From: Thermopolyspora flexuosa
GTDB lineage: Bacteria > Actinomycetota > Actinomycetes > Streptosporangiales > Streptosporangiaceae
Length of the DNA: 64,000 nucleotides
Direction of reading: 5' to 3'
Assembly (NCBI RefSeq): GCF_006716785.1
Contig: NZ_VFPQ01000002.1
Coordinates: 62,001-126,000 of the forward strand
Shown one piece after another: positions 18,274-27,080 of the stretch (positions are counted from its first letter, which is position 1; every line of letters starts with the position of its first letter). The notes under the pieces are model-generated. The model did no database searches, was not told the DNA's origin, and was given only the letters and a program-made list of their open reading frames with translations. The position numbers and the translations under genes were made by a program.

Positions 18274-18735
18274 ATGTCCGAACTCACGCTGCTGCTGATC
18301 CGGCTCGCGTTCCTCGCGGTGCTGTGGTTCTTTGTGATTGCCGCGGTCGGCGTGATCCGGACAGACTTGTTCGGAGCACGACCGGCGTCCGCCGCACCGA
18401 AGCCAACCAAGCCCGCGAAAACGGCGTCGAAGCCTAAGAGGGGTGAGCCGAGGCAGATGATCGTCACCGGTGGCCCTCTGCAAGGCACGGTGATCAACCT
18501 CACCGACGCGCCCATCACGATCGGCCGGGCCCCCGACTCCACGCTGGTGCTCGCCGACGACTACGCGTCAAGCCGGCACGCGCGGCTCTATCCGCAGAAC
18601 GGGCAATGGATCGTGGAAGATCTCGGTTCGACCAACGGGACCTACCTGGACCGCACGAAAATCACCCGCCCCACTCCGGTGCCGCTCGGCGTTCCGATCC
18701 GCATCGGTAAGACCGTCATCGAATTGCGCAAATGA
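18274..18735 (+). CDS. fhaB: membrane-anchored FHA-domain protein FhaB
   Basis: A 153-residue protein with one N-terminal membrane helix (residues 5-27, LLLIRLAFLAVLWFFVIAAV), a Lys/Pro/Ala linker and an FHA domain (about 80-150; TIGRAPDSTLVL, SSRHARLY, DLGSTNGTYLD). It follows fhaA by 17 bp and overlaps pstP by 4 nt. Relatives interact with the operon's kinases and phosphatase in coordinating peptidoglycan synthesis. Confidence 0.93.
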   Translation: MSELTLLLIRLAFLAVLWFFVIAAVGVIRTDLFGARPASAAPKPTKPAKTASKPKRGEPRQMIVTGGPLQGTVINLTDAPITIGRAPDSTLVLADDYASSRHARLYPQNGQWIVEDLGSTNGTYLDRTKITRPTPVPLGVPIRIGKTVIELRK

Positions 18736-20162
18736 CCATCGCACTCCGCTACGCGGCCCGCTCGGACGTCGGCCTCCTCCGCGAAGGCAACGAGGACTCG
18801 GCGTACGCGAGCTCGCGCCTGCTCGCCGTCGCCGACGGTATGGGCGGGCACGCTCACGGCGAGGTGGCCAGCTCGGTCGCGATCGCCGCACTGTCGTCCC
18901 TGGAGCACGAGATCCCCGGGGGTGACCTGCTGGGCGCGATCGAGGCAGCGGTCCGGAACGCCAACCGCCAGCTGCACGAGATGGTCACCCGTGACCCGAG
19001 CCTCAAGGGCATGGGCACCACGCTCACCGCGATGCTGTGGAACGGGCCCGAGGTCGCCCTGGTCCACGTCGGGGACTCACGGGCCTATCTGCTGCGGAAC
19101 GGCGAGCTCTATCAGATCACGCACGACCACACGCTCGTGCAGTCGCTGGTGGATGACGGACGCATCACCCAGGAGGAGGCGGCCACCCACCCGCAGCGGT
19201 CGATCCTGCTGCGCGCGCTCGACGGCAGCGGCGAGGTCGACCCGGACCTCACCCTCCGCGTCGCCCAGGTGAACGACCGCTACCTGCTGTGCTCCGACGG
19301 CCTGTCCACGGTGGTGAGCGCGGAGACGCTGCATCACACGCTCACCACGTACGAGGACCCGGAGGCGGCGGTACGCCAGCTCATCGACCTCGCCAACCGC
19401 GGCGGCGGGCCGGACAACATCACCTGCATCGTCGCCGACGTGATCGAGGTCGAGGACGGCCAGCCGCTGCCGGAGCTGAAGACCGTGATCGTGGGCGCGG
19501 CCGGCTCGAGCCGGTTCCGCGATCTCACCGAGCTCATCAGCAGCGGGAGGTCGCCCACCGCGACCGCCCCGCAGCCCGTCATCCTCGGCGACGAGGAGGA
19601 CGGGCCGGACGAGACCACCTCGTACGCGCAGGCCGTGCCCCGCCGCAAGCGCCGGATCTGGCCGATGGTGCTCGCCACCCTCGGCGTGGTCACCGCCGGG
19701 CTCGCCGTGGGCGGCTGGTACGCCATGCAGTGGATCAACCAGCAGTTCTACGTCGGCGCCGACAAGGACGAGATCGTCGTCTACCAGGGCATCGACGCCG
19801 AGCTCGGCCCCATCCAGCTGTTCGAGGTCGCGCACCGCAGCAGCCTCGCCGTCTCCGCGCTCCCCCAGCCGCAGCAGGGCCGGGTGCGCAACGGCATCGC
19901 GGTGCCGAGCCTCGCCGCCGGCAAGGAGGAGATCAACAAGCTGGCGGCGGTGGCGACGTCCCGGCCGAACCGGGACCGGGAGGACGCCGGCGACGCCGCG
20001 GAGGCCGAGGACCCCGCCGTGGACGCCGAGACCGAGCAGGACACCCGCGGCGACCGGCAGGGCGCCGAGGGCCGCCAGGCGAACCGGCAGGAGGCCGGTG
20101 ACGAGCCGGCCGGCCGGAACGACGAGGAGAGCCCGAACCCGAGCAGGAGGGCCTCGGGGTGA
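18732..20162 (+). CDS. pstP: PP2C-family Ser/Thr protein phosphatase PstP
   Basis: A 476-residue membrane phosphatase. The catalytic PP2C domain (about 1-240) has the metal-binding motifs GNEDSAY, VADGMGGH, VGDSRAYL, CSDGLS and GGPDNITCI. One membrane helix follows at about 303-325 (WPMVLATLGVVTAGLAVGGWY), then an extracellular region and an acidic, Arg/Glu-rich C-terminal tail that is longer than in Mycobacterium. It removes phosphate from PknA/PknB and their substrates. The start overlaps fhaB (ATGA) and the stop overlaps rodA (GTGA), so translation is coupled. Confidence 0.94.
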   Translation: MTIALRYAARSDVGLLREGNEDSAYASSRLLAVADGMGGHAHGEVASSVAIAALSSLEHEIPGGDLLGAIEAAVRNANRQLHEMVTRDPSLKGMGTTLTAMLWNGPEVALVHVGDSRAYLLRNGELYQITHDHTLVQSLVDDGRITQEEAATHPQRSILLRALDGSGEVDPDLTLRVAQVNDRYLLCSDGLSTVVSAETLHHTLTTYEDPEAAVRQLIDLANRGGGPDNITCIVADVIEVEDGQPLPELKTVIVGAAGSSRFRDLTELISSGRSPTATAPQPVILGDEEDGPDETTSYAQAVPRRKRRIWPMVLATLGVVTAGLAVGGWYAMQWINQQFYVGADKDEIVVYQGIDAELGPIQLFEVAHRSSLAVSALPQPQQGRVRNGIAVPSLAAGKEEINKLAAVATSRPNRDREDAGDAAEAEDPAVDAETEQDTRGDRQGAEGRQANRQEAGDEPAGRNDEESPNPSRRASG

Positions 20163-21538
20163 GCGTCGACGCGGGTTCCGCAGTCCCGATGCCCCCCAAG
20201 CGGCGCGGCGCGCAGCTGTTCATGCTCGCCCTCGCCGTGGGGATCATCATGGCCGCGTACGCGAGCGTCGGCATCGGGATGGACGGCCAGGTCCCGGCCG
20301 GCATGCTCACGTACGGCCTGGGCCTCGGCGTCCTCATGCTCATCGCCTACCTGGTGCTGGCCAAGTTCGCGCCCTGGGCGGACCCGCTCATCCTGCCGCT
20401 GGTCACGCTGGTGAACGGGATCGGCCTGGTGATGATCTACCGGATCGAGCAGGCCCCGTGGCGTACCGGCGCCTCGGCCACCCAGCAGATCACGTGGACC
20501 GCGGTCGGCATCGTGATGTTCACGGTGACCCTGGTCGTGCTCCGCGACCACCGCCTGCTGCAGCGGTTCACCTACACCGCCGGGGCGCTCGGCGTGGTCC
20601 TGCTCATCCTGCCGCTGCTGCCGTTCATCGGCCGCGAGATCAACGGCGCCCGCATCTGGATCAACGTGGGCTTCAGCGTGCAGCCGGGCGAGTTCGCCAA
20701 GCTGGCGCTCGTGGTGTTCTTCGCGGGCTACCTCGTGGCGAAACGCGACGTGCTCGCGCTCGTCGGGCGGCGGCTGCTCTTCATCGACCTGCCGCGGGCC
20801 CGCGACCTCGGCCCGATCCTCGTGATCTGGGGCATCAGCGTCGGCATCCTGGTGCTGCAGAAGGACCTCGGCACCTCGCTGCTGCTCTTCGGCGGCTTCA
20901 TCAGCATGCTCTACATCGCCACCGGCCGCACCGCCTGGGTGCTCATCGGCCTGACGCTGTTCGTCGGTGGCGCCTTCCTCGCCGGGCAGATCTTCTCGCA
21001 CGTCGGCCACCGGTTCGAGGTCTGGCTCAACCCGGAGAGCAACGAGTTCTACGAGCGGGCGGCCGGCGGCAGCTACCAGCTCATGGAGGGCCTGTTCGGC
21101 CTCGGCTCGGGCGGCATCCTCGGCACCGGGCTGGGCCAGGGCCACCCGTACCGCATCCCCCTGGCGTTCTCCGACTTCATCTTCCCGGCGACGGGCGAGG
21201 AGCTCGGCCTCACCGGGCTGATGGCGCTGCTCATGTGCTACGCGCTCATCGTGGAGCGCGGCCTGCGCACCGCGCTCGCCGCCCGGGATCCGTTCAGCAA
21301 ACTGCTGGCCGGTGGCCTAAGCTTCATCCTGGCCTGGCAGGTGTTCATCATCGTCGGCGGCGTGACGAACCTCATCCCGCTGACCGGTCTGGTGACGCCG
21401 TTCATGTCCCAGGGCGGCTCCGCCCTGCTGGCCAACTGGATCCTCATCGCGCTGCTGGTGCGCATGTCGGACGCGGCGCGCAGGCCGCCGCCGCAGGCCA
21501 TCCAGGACGAGGGGCTCACGCAGGTGATGCAGCGATGA
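20159..21538 (+). CDS. rodA: FtsW/RodA/SpoVE-family peptidoglycan glycosyltransferase
   Basis: A 459-residue SEDS protein with about ten to twelve membrane segments. Conserved blocks include GFSVQPGEFAKLALV, LQKDLGTSLLLFGGF, SYQLMEGLFGLGSGGILGTGLGQG and FMSQGGSALLANW near the end. SEDS proteins polymerise lipid II glycan chains together with a class B PBP. The gene starts with GTG inside the end of pstP and overlaps pbpA by 4 nt, matching the conserved rodA-pbpA pair. FtsW is the alternative name, but the context favours the elongation-type RodA. Confidence 0.93.
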   Translation: MSVDAGSAVPMPPKRRGAQLFMLALAVGIIMAAYASVGIGMDGQVPAGMLTYGLGLGVLMLIAYLVLAKFAPWADPLILPLVTLVNGIGLVMIYRIEQAPWRTGASATQQITWTAVGIVMFTVTLVVLRDHRLLQRFTYTAGALGVVLLILPLLPFIGREINGARIWINVGFSVQPGEFAKLALVVFFAGYLVAKRDVLALVGRRLLFIDLPRARDLGPILVIWGISVGILVLQKDLGTSLLLFGGFISMLYIATGRTAWVLIGLTLFVGGAFLAGQIFSHVGHRFEVWLNPESNEFYERAAGGSYQLMEGLFGLGSGGILGTGLGQGHPYRIPLAFSDFIFPATGEELGLTGLMALLMCYALIVERGLRTALAARDPFSKLLAGGLSFILAWQVFIIVGGVTNLIPLTGLVTPFMSQGGSALLANWILIALLVRMSDAARRPPPQAIQDEGLTQVMQR

Positions 21539-22986
21539 ACGGCACGCTCAAGCGGGTTGCGGTCGCCTGCATGGTGATGTTCGGCCTGCTGCTGCTCAAC
21601 GTGAACTACCTGCAGGCGGTGAAGGCCGAGGAGTACCGCGAGGACAACCGGAACTTCCGCCGCTTCTTCCAGCGGTACGAGAACCAGCGCGGCAGGATCA
21701 TCGCGGGCAACGAGGTGATCGCCGAGTCGGTCGACACCAAGGGCGACATCCGGTTCGAGCGCCGGTACCGCAACGGGCGGCTGTACGCGCACGTCATCGG
21801 CTTCTTCGCCCCGGAGAGCGAGCGCGGCATCGAGGCGGCGCAGAACAAGCTGCTCGACGGCACCTCGGCCGACCTGGTCGTGCGCCGCGCGGTCGACCTG
21901 CTCACCAACAAGCCGACCCGTGGCGCGGACATCGAGCTCACCATCGACCCGCGGGCGCAGCGGGCCGCGTACGAGTCGCTGCGCCGCGCCGGCCGCAAGG
22001 GCGCCGTGGTCGCGCTCGACCCGCAGACCGGCGCGATCAAGGCGATGGTGTCGCTGCCCACCTACGACCCCAACGAGCTCGCCGTGCCGAACAAGGGCAA
22101 GGTGGCGCAGGCGTACAACAAGCTCGACGCCGACAAGGACCAGCCGCTGCTCAACCGGGCCATCGAGACCACGTACGCCCCGGGCTCGACGTACAAGGTG
22201 GTCACCACGGCCGCCCTGCTCAGCGAGGACGACACCGTCGGGCCGCAGACCACGGTCGACGCCCCGCAGGTGCTCGACCTGCCGGGCACCTCGGTGGGGC
22301 TGCCGAACTACGCCGGCGCGGCGTGCGGCTCCGGGCGGGTGACCCTGCAGTTCGCGCTTGAGAAGTCCTGCAACACACCGTTCGCCAAGATCGGTATGGA
22401 GCTGGGCTACGAGAAGATGAAGGAGCAGGCGGCGCGGTTCGGCATCGGCGAGCCGCTGCAGATCCCGCTCAACGTGGCCCCGAGCAGCATCGGGAAGAAG
22501 GAGGACGACGCCGCGCTCGCCATGGCCTCGATCGGCCAGCGCAGCGTGCAGATGACGCCGCTGCAGATGGCCATGGTCGCCGCCGCCGTCGCCAACGACG
22601 GCACGGTGATGAAGCCGTACCTGGTCGACAAGGTGGTGAGCCCGGACGGCGACACGCTCGAGGAGACCGAGCCCGACGAGCTGAGCGAGGCGATGAGCCC
22701 CGACGCCGCCCGCAAGCTCCGGCAGATGATGGTCTCGGTGGTGGCCCAGGGCACCGCGACCGCCGCGCAGATCCCCGGCGTCACCGTGGGCGGCAAGACC
22801 GGTACCGCCGAGACCTCCGACAACGCGCCGCCGCACGCGTGGTTCATCGGCTTCGCCCCGGCCGAGAACCCGAAGGTCGCGGTGTGCGTCTTCGTGCAGT
22901 CCGGCGCGGCCGGCGACCGGGCCACCGGCGGCGGGACCGCCGCCCCGGTCGCCCGCGAGGTCATGCAGGCGGTGCTCCGGCGGTGA
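21535..22986 (+). CDS. pbpA: class B penicillin-binding protein PbpA (transpeptidase)
   Basis: A 483-residue monofunctional transpeptidase with an N-terminal membrane anchor (residues 7-25). The penicillin-binding motifs are intact: STYK (Ser about 218), SCN and KTGTAE (Lys about 421). It cross-links the glycan strands made by the neighbouring SEDS protein. ATG 21535 overlaps the rodA stop, and the stop overlaps the next kinase start (GTGA). Domain size and order are normal for actinobacterial PbpA. Confidence 0.95.
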   Translation: MNGTLKRVAVACMVMFGLLLLNVNYLQAVKAEEYREDNRNFRRFFQRYENQRGRIIAGNEVIAESVDTKGDIRFERRYRNGRLYAHVIGFFAPESERGIEAAQNKLLDGTSADLVVRRAVDLLTNKPTRGADIELTIDPRAQRAAYESLRRAGRKGAVVALDPQTGAIKAMVSLPTYDPNELAVPNKGKVAQAYNKLDADKDQPLLNRAIETTYAPGSTYKVVTTAALLSEDDTVGPQTTVDAPQVLDLPGTSVGLPNYAGAACGSGRVTLQFALEKSCNTPFAKIGMELGYEKMKEQAARFGIGEPLQIPLNVAPSSIGKKEDDAALAMASIGQRSVQMTPLQMAMVAAAVANDGTVMKPYLVDKVVSPDGDTLEETEPDELSEAMSPDAARKLRQMMVSVVAQGTATAAQIPGVTVGGKTGTAETSDNAPPHAWFIGFAPAENPKVAVCVFVQSGAAGDRATGGGTAAPVAREVMQAVLRR

Positions 22987-24464
22987 CCTCCGGCAACCTG
23001 CTGCTGGGCAACCGGTACCGGCTGACCGGACGCATCGCCGCCGGCGGGATGGGCGAGGTCTGGCGGGCGGTGGACGAGCTGCTCGGCCGCGAGGTCGCCG
23101 TGAAGCTGCTGCGCCAGCACGTCGCCGCCGACCCGTCGTTCCGGGAGCGGTTCCGGCACGAGGCGCGGATCACCGCGGGGCTCACCGACCCCGGCATCGC
23201 CCAGGTGTTCGACTACGGCGAACAGGAGGACGGCGCCTACCTGGTGATGGAGCTCGTGGTCGGCGAGCCGCTGTCGGCGATCCTCGCCCGGCACGGCACG
23301 CTGACCGCGGACATCACCCTCGACCTGGTCTCCCAGACCGCGCGCGGGCTGCACGCCGCGCACCGCTCGGGGGTCATCCACCGGGACATCAAGCCCGGCA
23401 ACCTGCTCATCACCGAGACCGGCCAGGTCAAGATCACGGACTTCGGCATCGCGCGGGCGCTGCAGGCCGCGCCGATGACCCGGACCGGCACCGTGCTCGG
23501 CACGGCCCAGTACGTCAGCCCGGAGCAGGCCTCGGGCAGCCCGCTCACCCCGGCGACCGACATCTACTCGCTCGGCGTGGTCGCGTACGAGTGCCTGGCC
23601 GGGCGGCCGCCGTTCGTCGCCGACACCCAGGTGGCGATCGCGCTCATGCACCTCAACGAGCCGCCGCCACCGCTGCCCCCGCACGTGCCCGGGCCGGTGC
23701 GCGACCTGGTGATGGCGATGCTCTCCAAGGCCCCGGAGAAGCGGCCGGGGCCCGCCCAGGAGCTCGCCGAGCACGCCGCGCGGCTGCGCGAGCAGCTCGC
23801 CGCCGGCACCGCGGGCGCCGACCTGCGCACCGTGACCGACCCCGCATGGCGGCCGGTACGGCACGGCGACGCCGCGACGGCCGGCCACCCGTCCGGGCCG
23901 ATGGGCCCGGCGGCGGGGCCCGCCACCGGGCCCTCGTCCTTCCCGGGCGAGCCCGGGGTGTACCCGTCGGGCGCGATCCCCGGGGTGCCCCCGGGCGTGC
24001 ACGCCGACTTCGGGCAGGCCGCGCCACCCCGGCGGCGGGCCACCACCGTGGTCCTCGCCGTGGCCGGGACCGCGGCCGCGGTGGGCATCGCCGCGCTCGC
24101 GTTCGTCGCGCTGCGGGACACCGGGGTGACCCAGAGCCCGGTCGAGCCGTCCGGCCAGGTCACGCAGGCGCCCACCCCCGCGCCGACCTCCGCTGGACCG
24201 GATCGGCACGCAACTTTGCCCATAGCTCCTGGGAAGTCGGCGCGGCCCATCCCGCCTCCGTCGGCTACCGTTGATAGGTCGGCATCTGAGACGCCTCAGC
24301 CGTCCCAGACCCCGAGCACCACCCCCACGCCGACGCGCGAGGAACCGTCCTCGACCCCCACCCCGACACCGCCGACCACCCCCACGCCAACGCCAAGTGA
24401 GACGCCGACTCCTTCGGACACCCCGACCCCGACCGAGACGGAAACCCCGGACGGGGAGACGTGA
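22983..24464 (+). CDS. pknA: Ser/Thr protein kinase, PknA-like, with Pro/Thr-rich tail
   Basis: A 493-residue eukaryotic-type kinase. The glycine loop GRIAAGGMGEVW, catalytic Lys41 (VAVKLL), HRDIKPGNLL (about 133-142) and DFGIARAL are complete. A membrane helix is at about 350-372 (ATTVVLAVAGTAAAVGIAALAF). The extracellular part has no PASTA domains and ends in a low-complexity Thr-Pro/Ser-Pro tail of about 60 residues. The operon position between pbpA and pknB supports PknA. PknA and PknB phosphorylate cell-shape and cell-wall proteins in relatives. Confidence 0.9.
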   Translation: MTSGNLLLGNRYRLTGRIAAGGMGEVWRAVDELLGREVAVKLLRQHVAADPSFRERFRHEARITAGLTDPGIAQVFDYGEQEDGAYLVMELVVGEPLSAILARHGTLTADITLDLVSQTARGLHAAHRSGVIHRDIKPGNLLITETGQVKITDFGIARALQAAPMTRTGTVLGTAQYVSPEQASGSPLTPATDIYSLGVVAYECLAGRPPFVADTQVAIALMHLNEPPPPLPPHVPGPVRDLVMAMLSKAPEKRPGPAQELAEHAARLREQLAAGTAGADLRTVTDPAWRPVRHGDAATAGHPSGPMGPAAGPATGPSSFPGEPGVYPSGAIPGVPPGVHADFGQAAPPRRRATTVVLAVAGTAAAVGIAALAFVALRDTGVTQSPVEPSGQVTQAPTPAPTSAGPDRHATLPIAPGKSARPIPPPSATVDRSASETPQPSQTPSTTPTPTREEPSSTPTPTPPTTPTPTPSETPTPSDTPTPTETETPDGET

Positions 24465-24546
24465 TGCGGTATTGGGTCGATGATGGACAGCGGCAGCCTC
24501 AGGGCGCGTCGGCACCCGAGATGAATGGCAAGGGACAGTGCAGGAC

Positions 24547-26523
24547 ATGACGACTCAGCCTCGGCGGCTAGACAACCGCTACGAACTCGACGGAGTCGTC
24601 GGGCGCGGCGGCATGGCCGAGGTGTACCGCGCACGGGATCTCCGGCTGGACCGCGTGGTCGCCATCAAGACGCTCCGGGCGGATCTGGCCAGGGACGCGA
24701 CCTTCCAGGCGCGTTTCCGCCGGGAGGCACAGTCGGCGGCCTCGCTCAACCATCCCTCGATCATCGCCGTGTTCGACACCGGCGAGGACCGCTCCACGGG
24801 CACGCCGGTGCCGTACATCGTGATGGAGTTCGTCGAGGGCAAGACCCTGCGCGAGATCCTGCGCCAGGAACGCAAGCTTCCGCCCGAGCGCGCCCTCGAG
24901 CTCACCGACGGCATCCTGCGCGCGCTCGACTACAGCCACCGCGGCGGGATCGTGCACCGGGACATCAAGCCCGCCAACGTCATGATCACCCGCAACGGCG
25001 ATGTCAAGGTGATGGACTTCGGCATCGCCCGGGCCATGGCCGACTCGGCGGCCACGATGACCCAGACCGCGCAGGTGATCGGCACGGCCCAGTACCTGTC
25101 GCCGGAGCAGGCGCGCGGTGAGCGGGTGGACGCGCGCAGCGACCTGTACTCGACCGGGTGCGTCCTGTACGAGCTGCTCACCGGGCAGCCGCCGTTCACC
25201 GGCGACTCGCCCGTCGCGATCGCCTACCAGCACGTGCGGGAGGAGCCGATCCCGCCGTCGCAGCTCGACCCGTCGATCCCGCCGTGGGCCGACGCGATCG
25301 TGCTGAAGTCGATGGCGAAGGACCCGGCGATGCGCTACCAGAGCGCGGCCGAGATGCGCGCCGACATCCAGCGCGCGCTCTCCGGCATGCCGGTCGAGTC
25401 CTCCGCCACCCAGACGATGGCGATGACCAACGGCGCCTACGGGGCGACCCAGACCATGGTGGCGCCGAACGGGCCCGCCACCCAGCAGGGCACCACGGCG
25501 CTGCCGCCGTACGAGTACGCCCCGACCGAGCTCGGCACGCCCGTCGCCGGCGGGCCGCCCACCCAGGCCGGAGGCCGGGCGGACCGGCGCCGCGCGCGGC
25601 GGAACAACCAGGCGCTCAAGACCGCGCTGTGGATCCTCATCCCGCTGCTGGTGATCGGTACGTTCATCGGCATCGGCTGGGCCTTCCTCAGCGGCGGCAG
25701 CGGTGACGCGACGACCGGCCAGGTGACGATCCCCGAGGTGGCCGGGCAGACCATCGACGGCGCCAAGGAGGCGCTCACCGCCGCCGGGCTCAAGGTGGCC
25801 GACGAGGTCAAGCAGAAGCACAGCGACGAGTACAAGAAGAACACGGTGATCGGCACCGAGCCGGAGGCCGGCACCAAGGTCGACCGGGACTCCACGGTCA
25901 CGCTCGTCGTCTCCAAGGGCCCGGAGACGGTCGAGGTGCCCAACGTGATCGGCCAGGACGAGGACGCCGCCAAGGAGGCCCTGGAGTCGGCCGGGTTCAG
26001 CGTGCAGACCGTCCGGGAGCCGACGAACCAGCCGCCCGGCAAGGTGTTCAAGATGTCCCCGAAGCCGGGTACCGAGCGGCCGAAGGGCTCCGTGGTCAAG
26101 ATCTACGTGCCGGTCGAGGCGACCGAGCTGCCGAACGTGGTCGGCCAGACGCTCGACGACGCGCGGGCGACGCTGGAGGGCGCCGGGTTCAAGGTGCGGG
26201 TCCAGCAGCAGCCGAGCGACACCGTGCCCGCGGGCAGCGTGATCAGCATGAGCCCGCCCGGCGGCACCAGCCTCACGCCGGGCCGTACCGTGACGCTCGT
26301 CGTGTCCACCGGGCCGCGGCAGGACACCCCGAGCCGGCCGCCGGCCGACGAGCCCTCCGGTGGCGGTGACTTCGACGGTGGCGGCGGTGACTTCGGCGGC
26401 GGTGGCGACACCGGCGGCGACCCGGGCGGTGGCGACACCGGCGACGGCACCCTCGAGGACGGCGGTGGCGGCCTCGGCCCCGGCGAGGTCGAGGATCCGC
26501 CGCTCGACGAGGGCGGGTTCTAG
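24547..26523 (+). CDS. pknB: Ser/Thr protein kinase PknB with three PASTA domains
   Basis: A 658-residue receptor kinase. The kinase domain occupies about 10-275 (GRGGMAEVYRA, Lys41 in VVAIKTL, VHRDIKPANVMI, DFGIARAMA). A juxtamembrane linker and membrane helix follow at about 358-382 (LWILIPLLVIGTFIGIGWAF). Three extracellular PASTA repeats follow, each with P-x-V-x-G-x3-D-A-like starts (IPEVAGQTIDGAKEAL, VPNVIGQDEDAAKEAL, LPNVVGQTLDDARATL). PASTA repeats bind muropeptides or lipid II in homologues. The C-terminus is an unusual Gly/Asp-rich tail of about 55 residues. ATG 24547 is preferred over GTG 24538 by spacing from AGGGACAG. Confidence 0.93.
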   Translation: MTTQPRRLDNRYELDGVVGRGGMAEVYRARDLRLDRVVAIKTLRADLARDATFQARFRREAQSAASLNHPSIIAVFDTGEDRSTGTPVPYIVMEFVEGKTLREILRQERKLPPERALELTDGILRALDYSHRGGIVHRDIKPANVMITRNGDVKVMDFGIARAMADSAATMTQTAQVIGTAQYLSPEQARGERVDARSDLYSTGCVLYELLTGQPPFTGDSPVAIAYQHVREEPIPPSQLDPSIPPWADAIVLKSMAKDPAMRYQSAAEMRADIQRALSGMPVESSATQTMAMTNGAYGATQTMVAPNGPATQQGTTALPPYEYAPTELGTPVAGGPPTQAGGRADRRRARRNNQALKTALWILIPLLVIGTFIGIGWAFLSGGSGDATTGQVTIPEVAGQTIDGAKEALTAAGLKVADEVKQKHSDEYKKNTVIGTEPEAGTKVDRDSTVTLVVSKGPETVEVPNVIGQDEDAAKEALESAGFSVQTVREPTNQPPGKVFKMSPKPGTERPKGSVVKIYVPVEATELPNVVGQTLDDARATLEGAGFKVRVQQQPSDTVPAGSVISMSPPGGTSLTPGRTVTLVVSTGPRQDTPSRPPADEPSGGGDFDGGGGDFGGGGDTGGDPGGGDTGDGTLEDGGGGLGPGEVEDPPLDEGGF

Positions 26524-26530
26524 GCGGAAA

Positions 26531-26579
26531 CGAGTGAGGGTCTCCGCCGCTCGGGGGCAACGGCGGAGACCCTCACTCT
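26531..26579. terminator. strong hairpin terminator after pknB
   Basis: A perfect 17-bp stem (AGTGAGGGTCTCCGCCG at 26533-26549 and its complement at 26561-26577) with an 11-nt loop, 9 bp after the pknB stop. It ends the fhaA-pknB operon; there is no T-run. Confidence 0.85.
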
Positions 26580-26771
26580 GATGTCGTCTCTGAGGGCGAA
26601 TGCGTTACAGGGTTCCGATGAGTCTTTTCGGCGGATCGTCCCGGGAGACGCCGGAGCCCGGACGGCCCGCCCGCCGGTGGGGCACCGCACCGTCCGGCCG
26701 CCGGACATCCCCCCTGCGCGCCCTTGACGACTATCCTTGCTTGACGTCGGCATCTACCCAGGAGCGTTACC

Positions 26772-27017
26772 GTGCCCAAGTCCAAGAATCGCAAGAAGGC
26801 GGTCTACACCCCGCCGCCGAAGGCGAAGGAGGTCAAGGTCAGCCCGCGGTGGCTCGCGCCGCTGATGGTGACCTGCTGGATCCTCGGGGTGGCCTGGATC
26901 TCCACGTGGTACGTGTGGACGGACGCGCCGCTGCTGGGCACGCTGCAGGAGTGGAACCTCGCGATCGGGTTCGGCTTCATCATCCTCGGGGTGATTCTGT
27001 CCACCCGGTGGCGCTGA
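26772..27017 (+). CDS. crgA: cell division protein CrgA
   Basis: An 81-residue protein with a basic N-terminus (MPKSKNRKKAVYTPPPK) and two membrane helices (about 28-50 and 60-78) ending LSTRWR, the hallmark of CrgA. In Streptomyces and mycobacteria CrgA binds FtsZ-ring and septal proteins and times septation. The GTG start has AGGAG 8 nt upstream. Its place after pknB is conserved across actinobacteria. Two TTGAC motifs near 26724 and 26741 may belong to its promoter. Confidence 0.95.
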   Translation: MPKSKNRKKAVYTPPPKAKEVKVSPRWLAPLMVTCWILGVAWISTWYVWTDAPLLGTLQEWNLAIGFGFIILGVILSTRWR

Positions 27018-27043
27018 CGCCGGTTTCGACCGCTCGGTGATGC

Positions 27044-27076
27044 TGATCCACAGGTTTGTCCACACCCTGTGGATTC
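27044..27076. promoter_or_regulatory. three DnaA-box-like sequences forming a palindrome between convergent genes
   Basis: TGATCCACA (27044-27052), TTGTCCACA (27056-27064, a perfect high-GC DnaA box) and reversed GAATCCACA (27068-27076) lie in the 63-bp gap between crgA and the rhomboid gene. ATCCACAGG and CCTGTGGAT also form a 9-bp hairpin, so the site could instead, or also, act as a terminator. Confidence 0.45.
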
Positions 27077-27080
27077 ACGC

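Noticed and set aside
24256-24464. Thr-Pro coding repeats at the end of pknA as a DNA repeat element
   Set aside because: They are in frame low-complexity coding sequence of the kinase tail, not an independent repeat.
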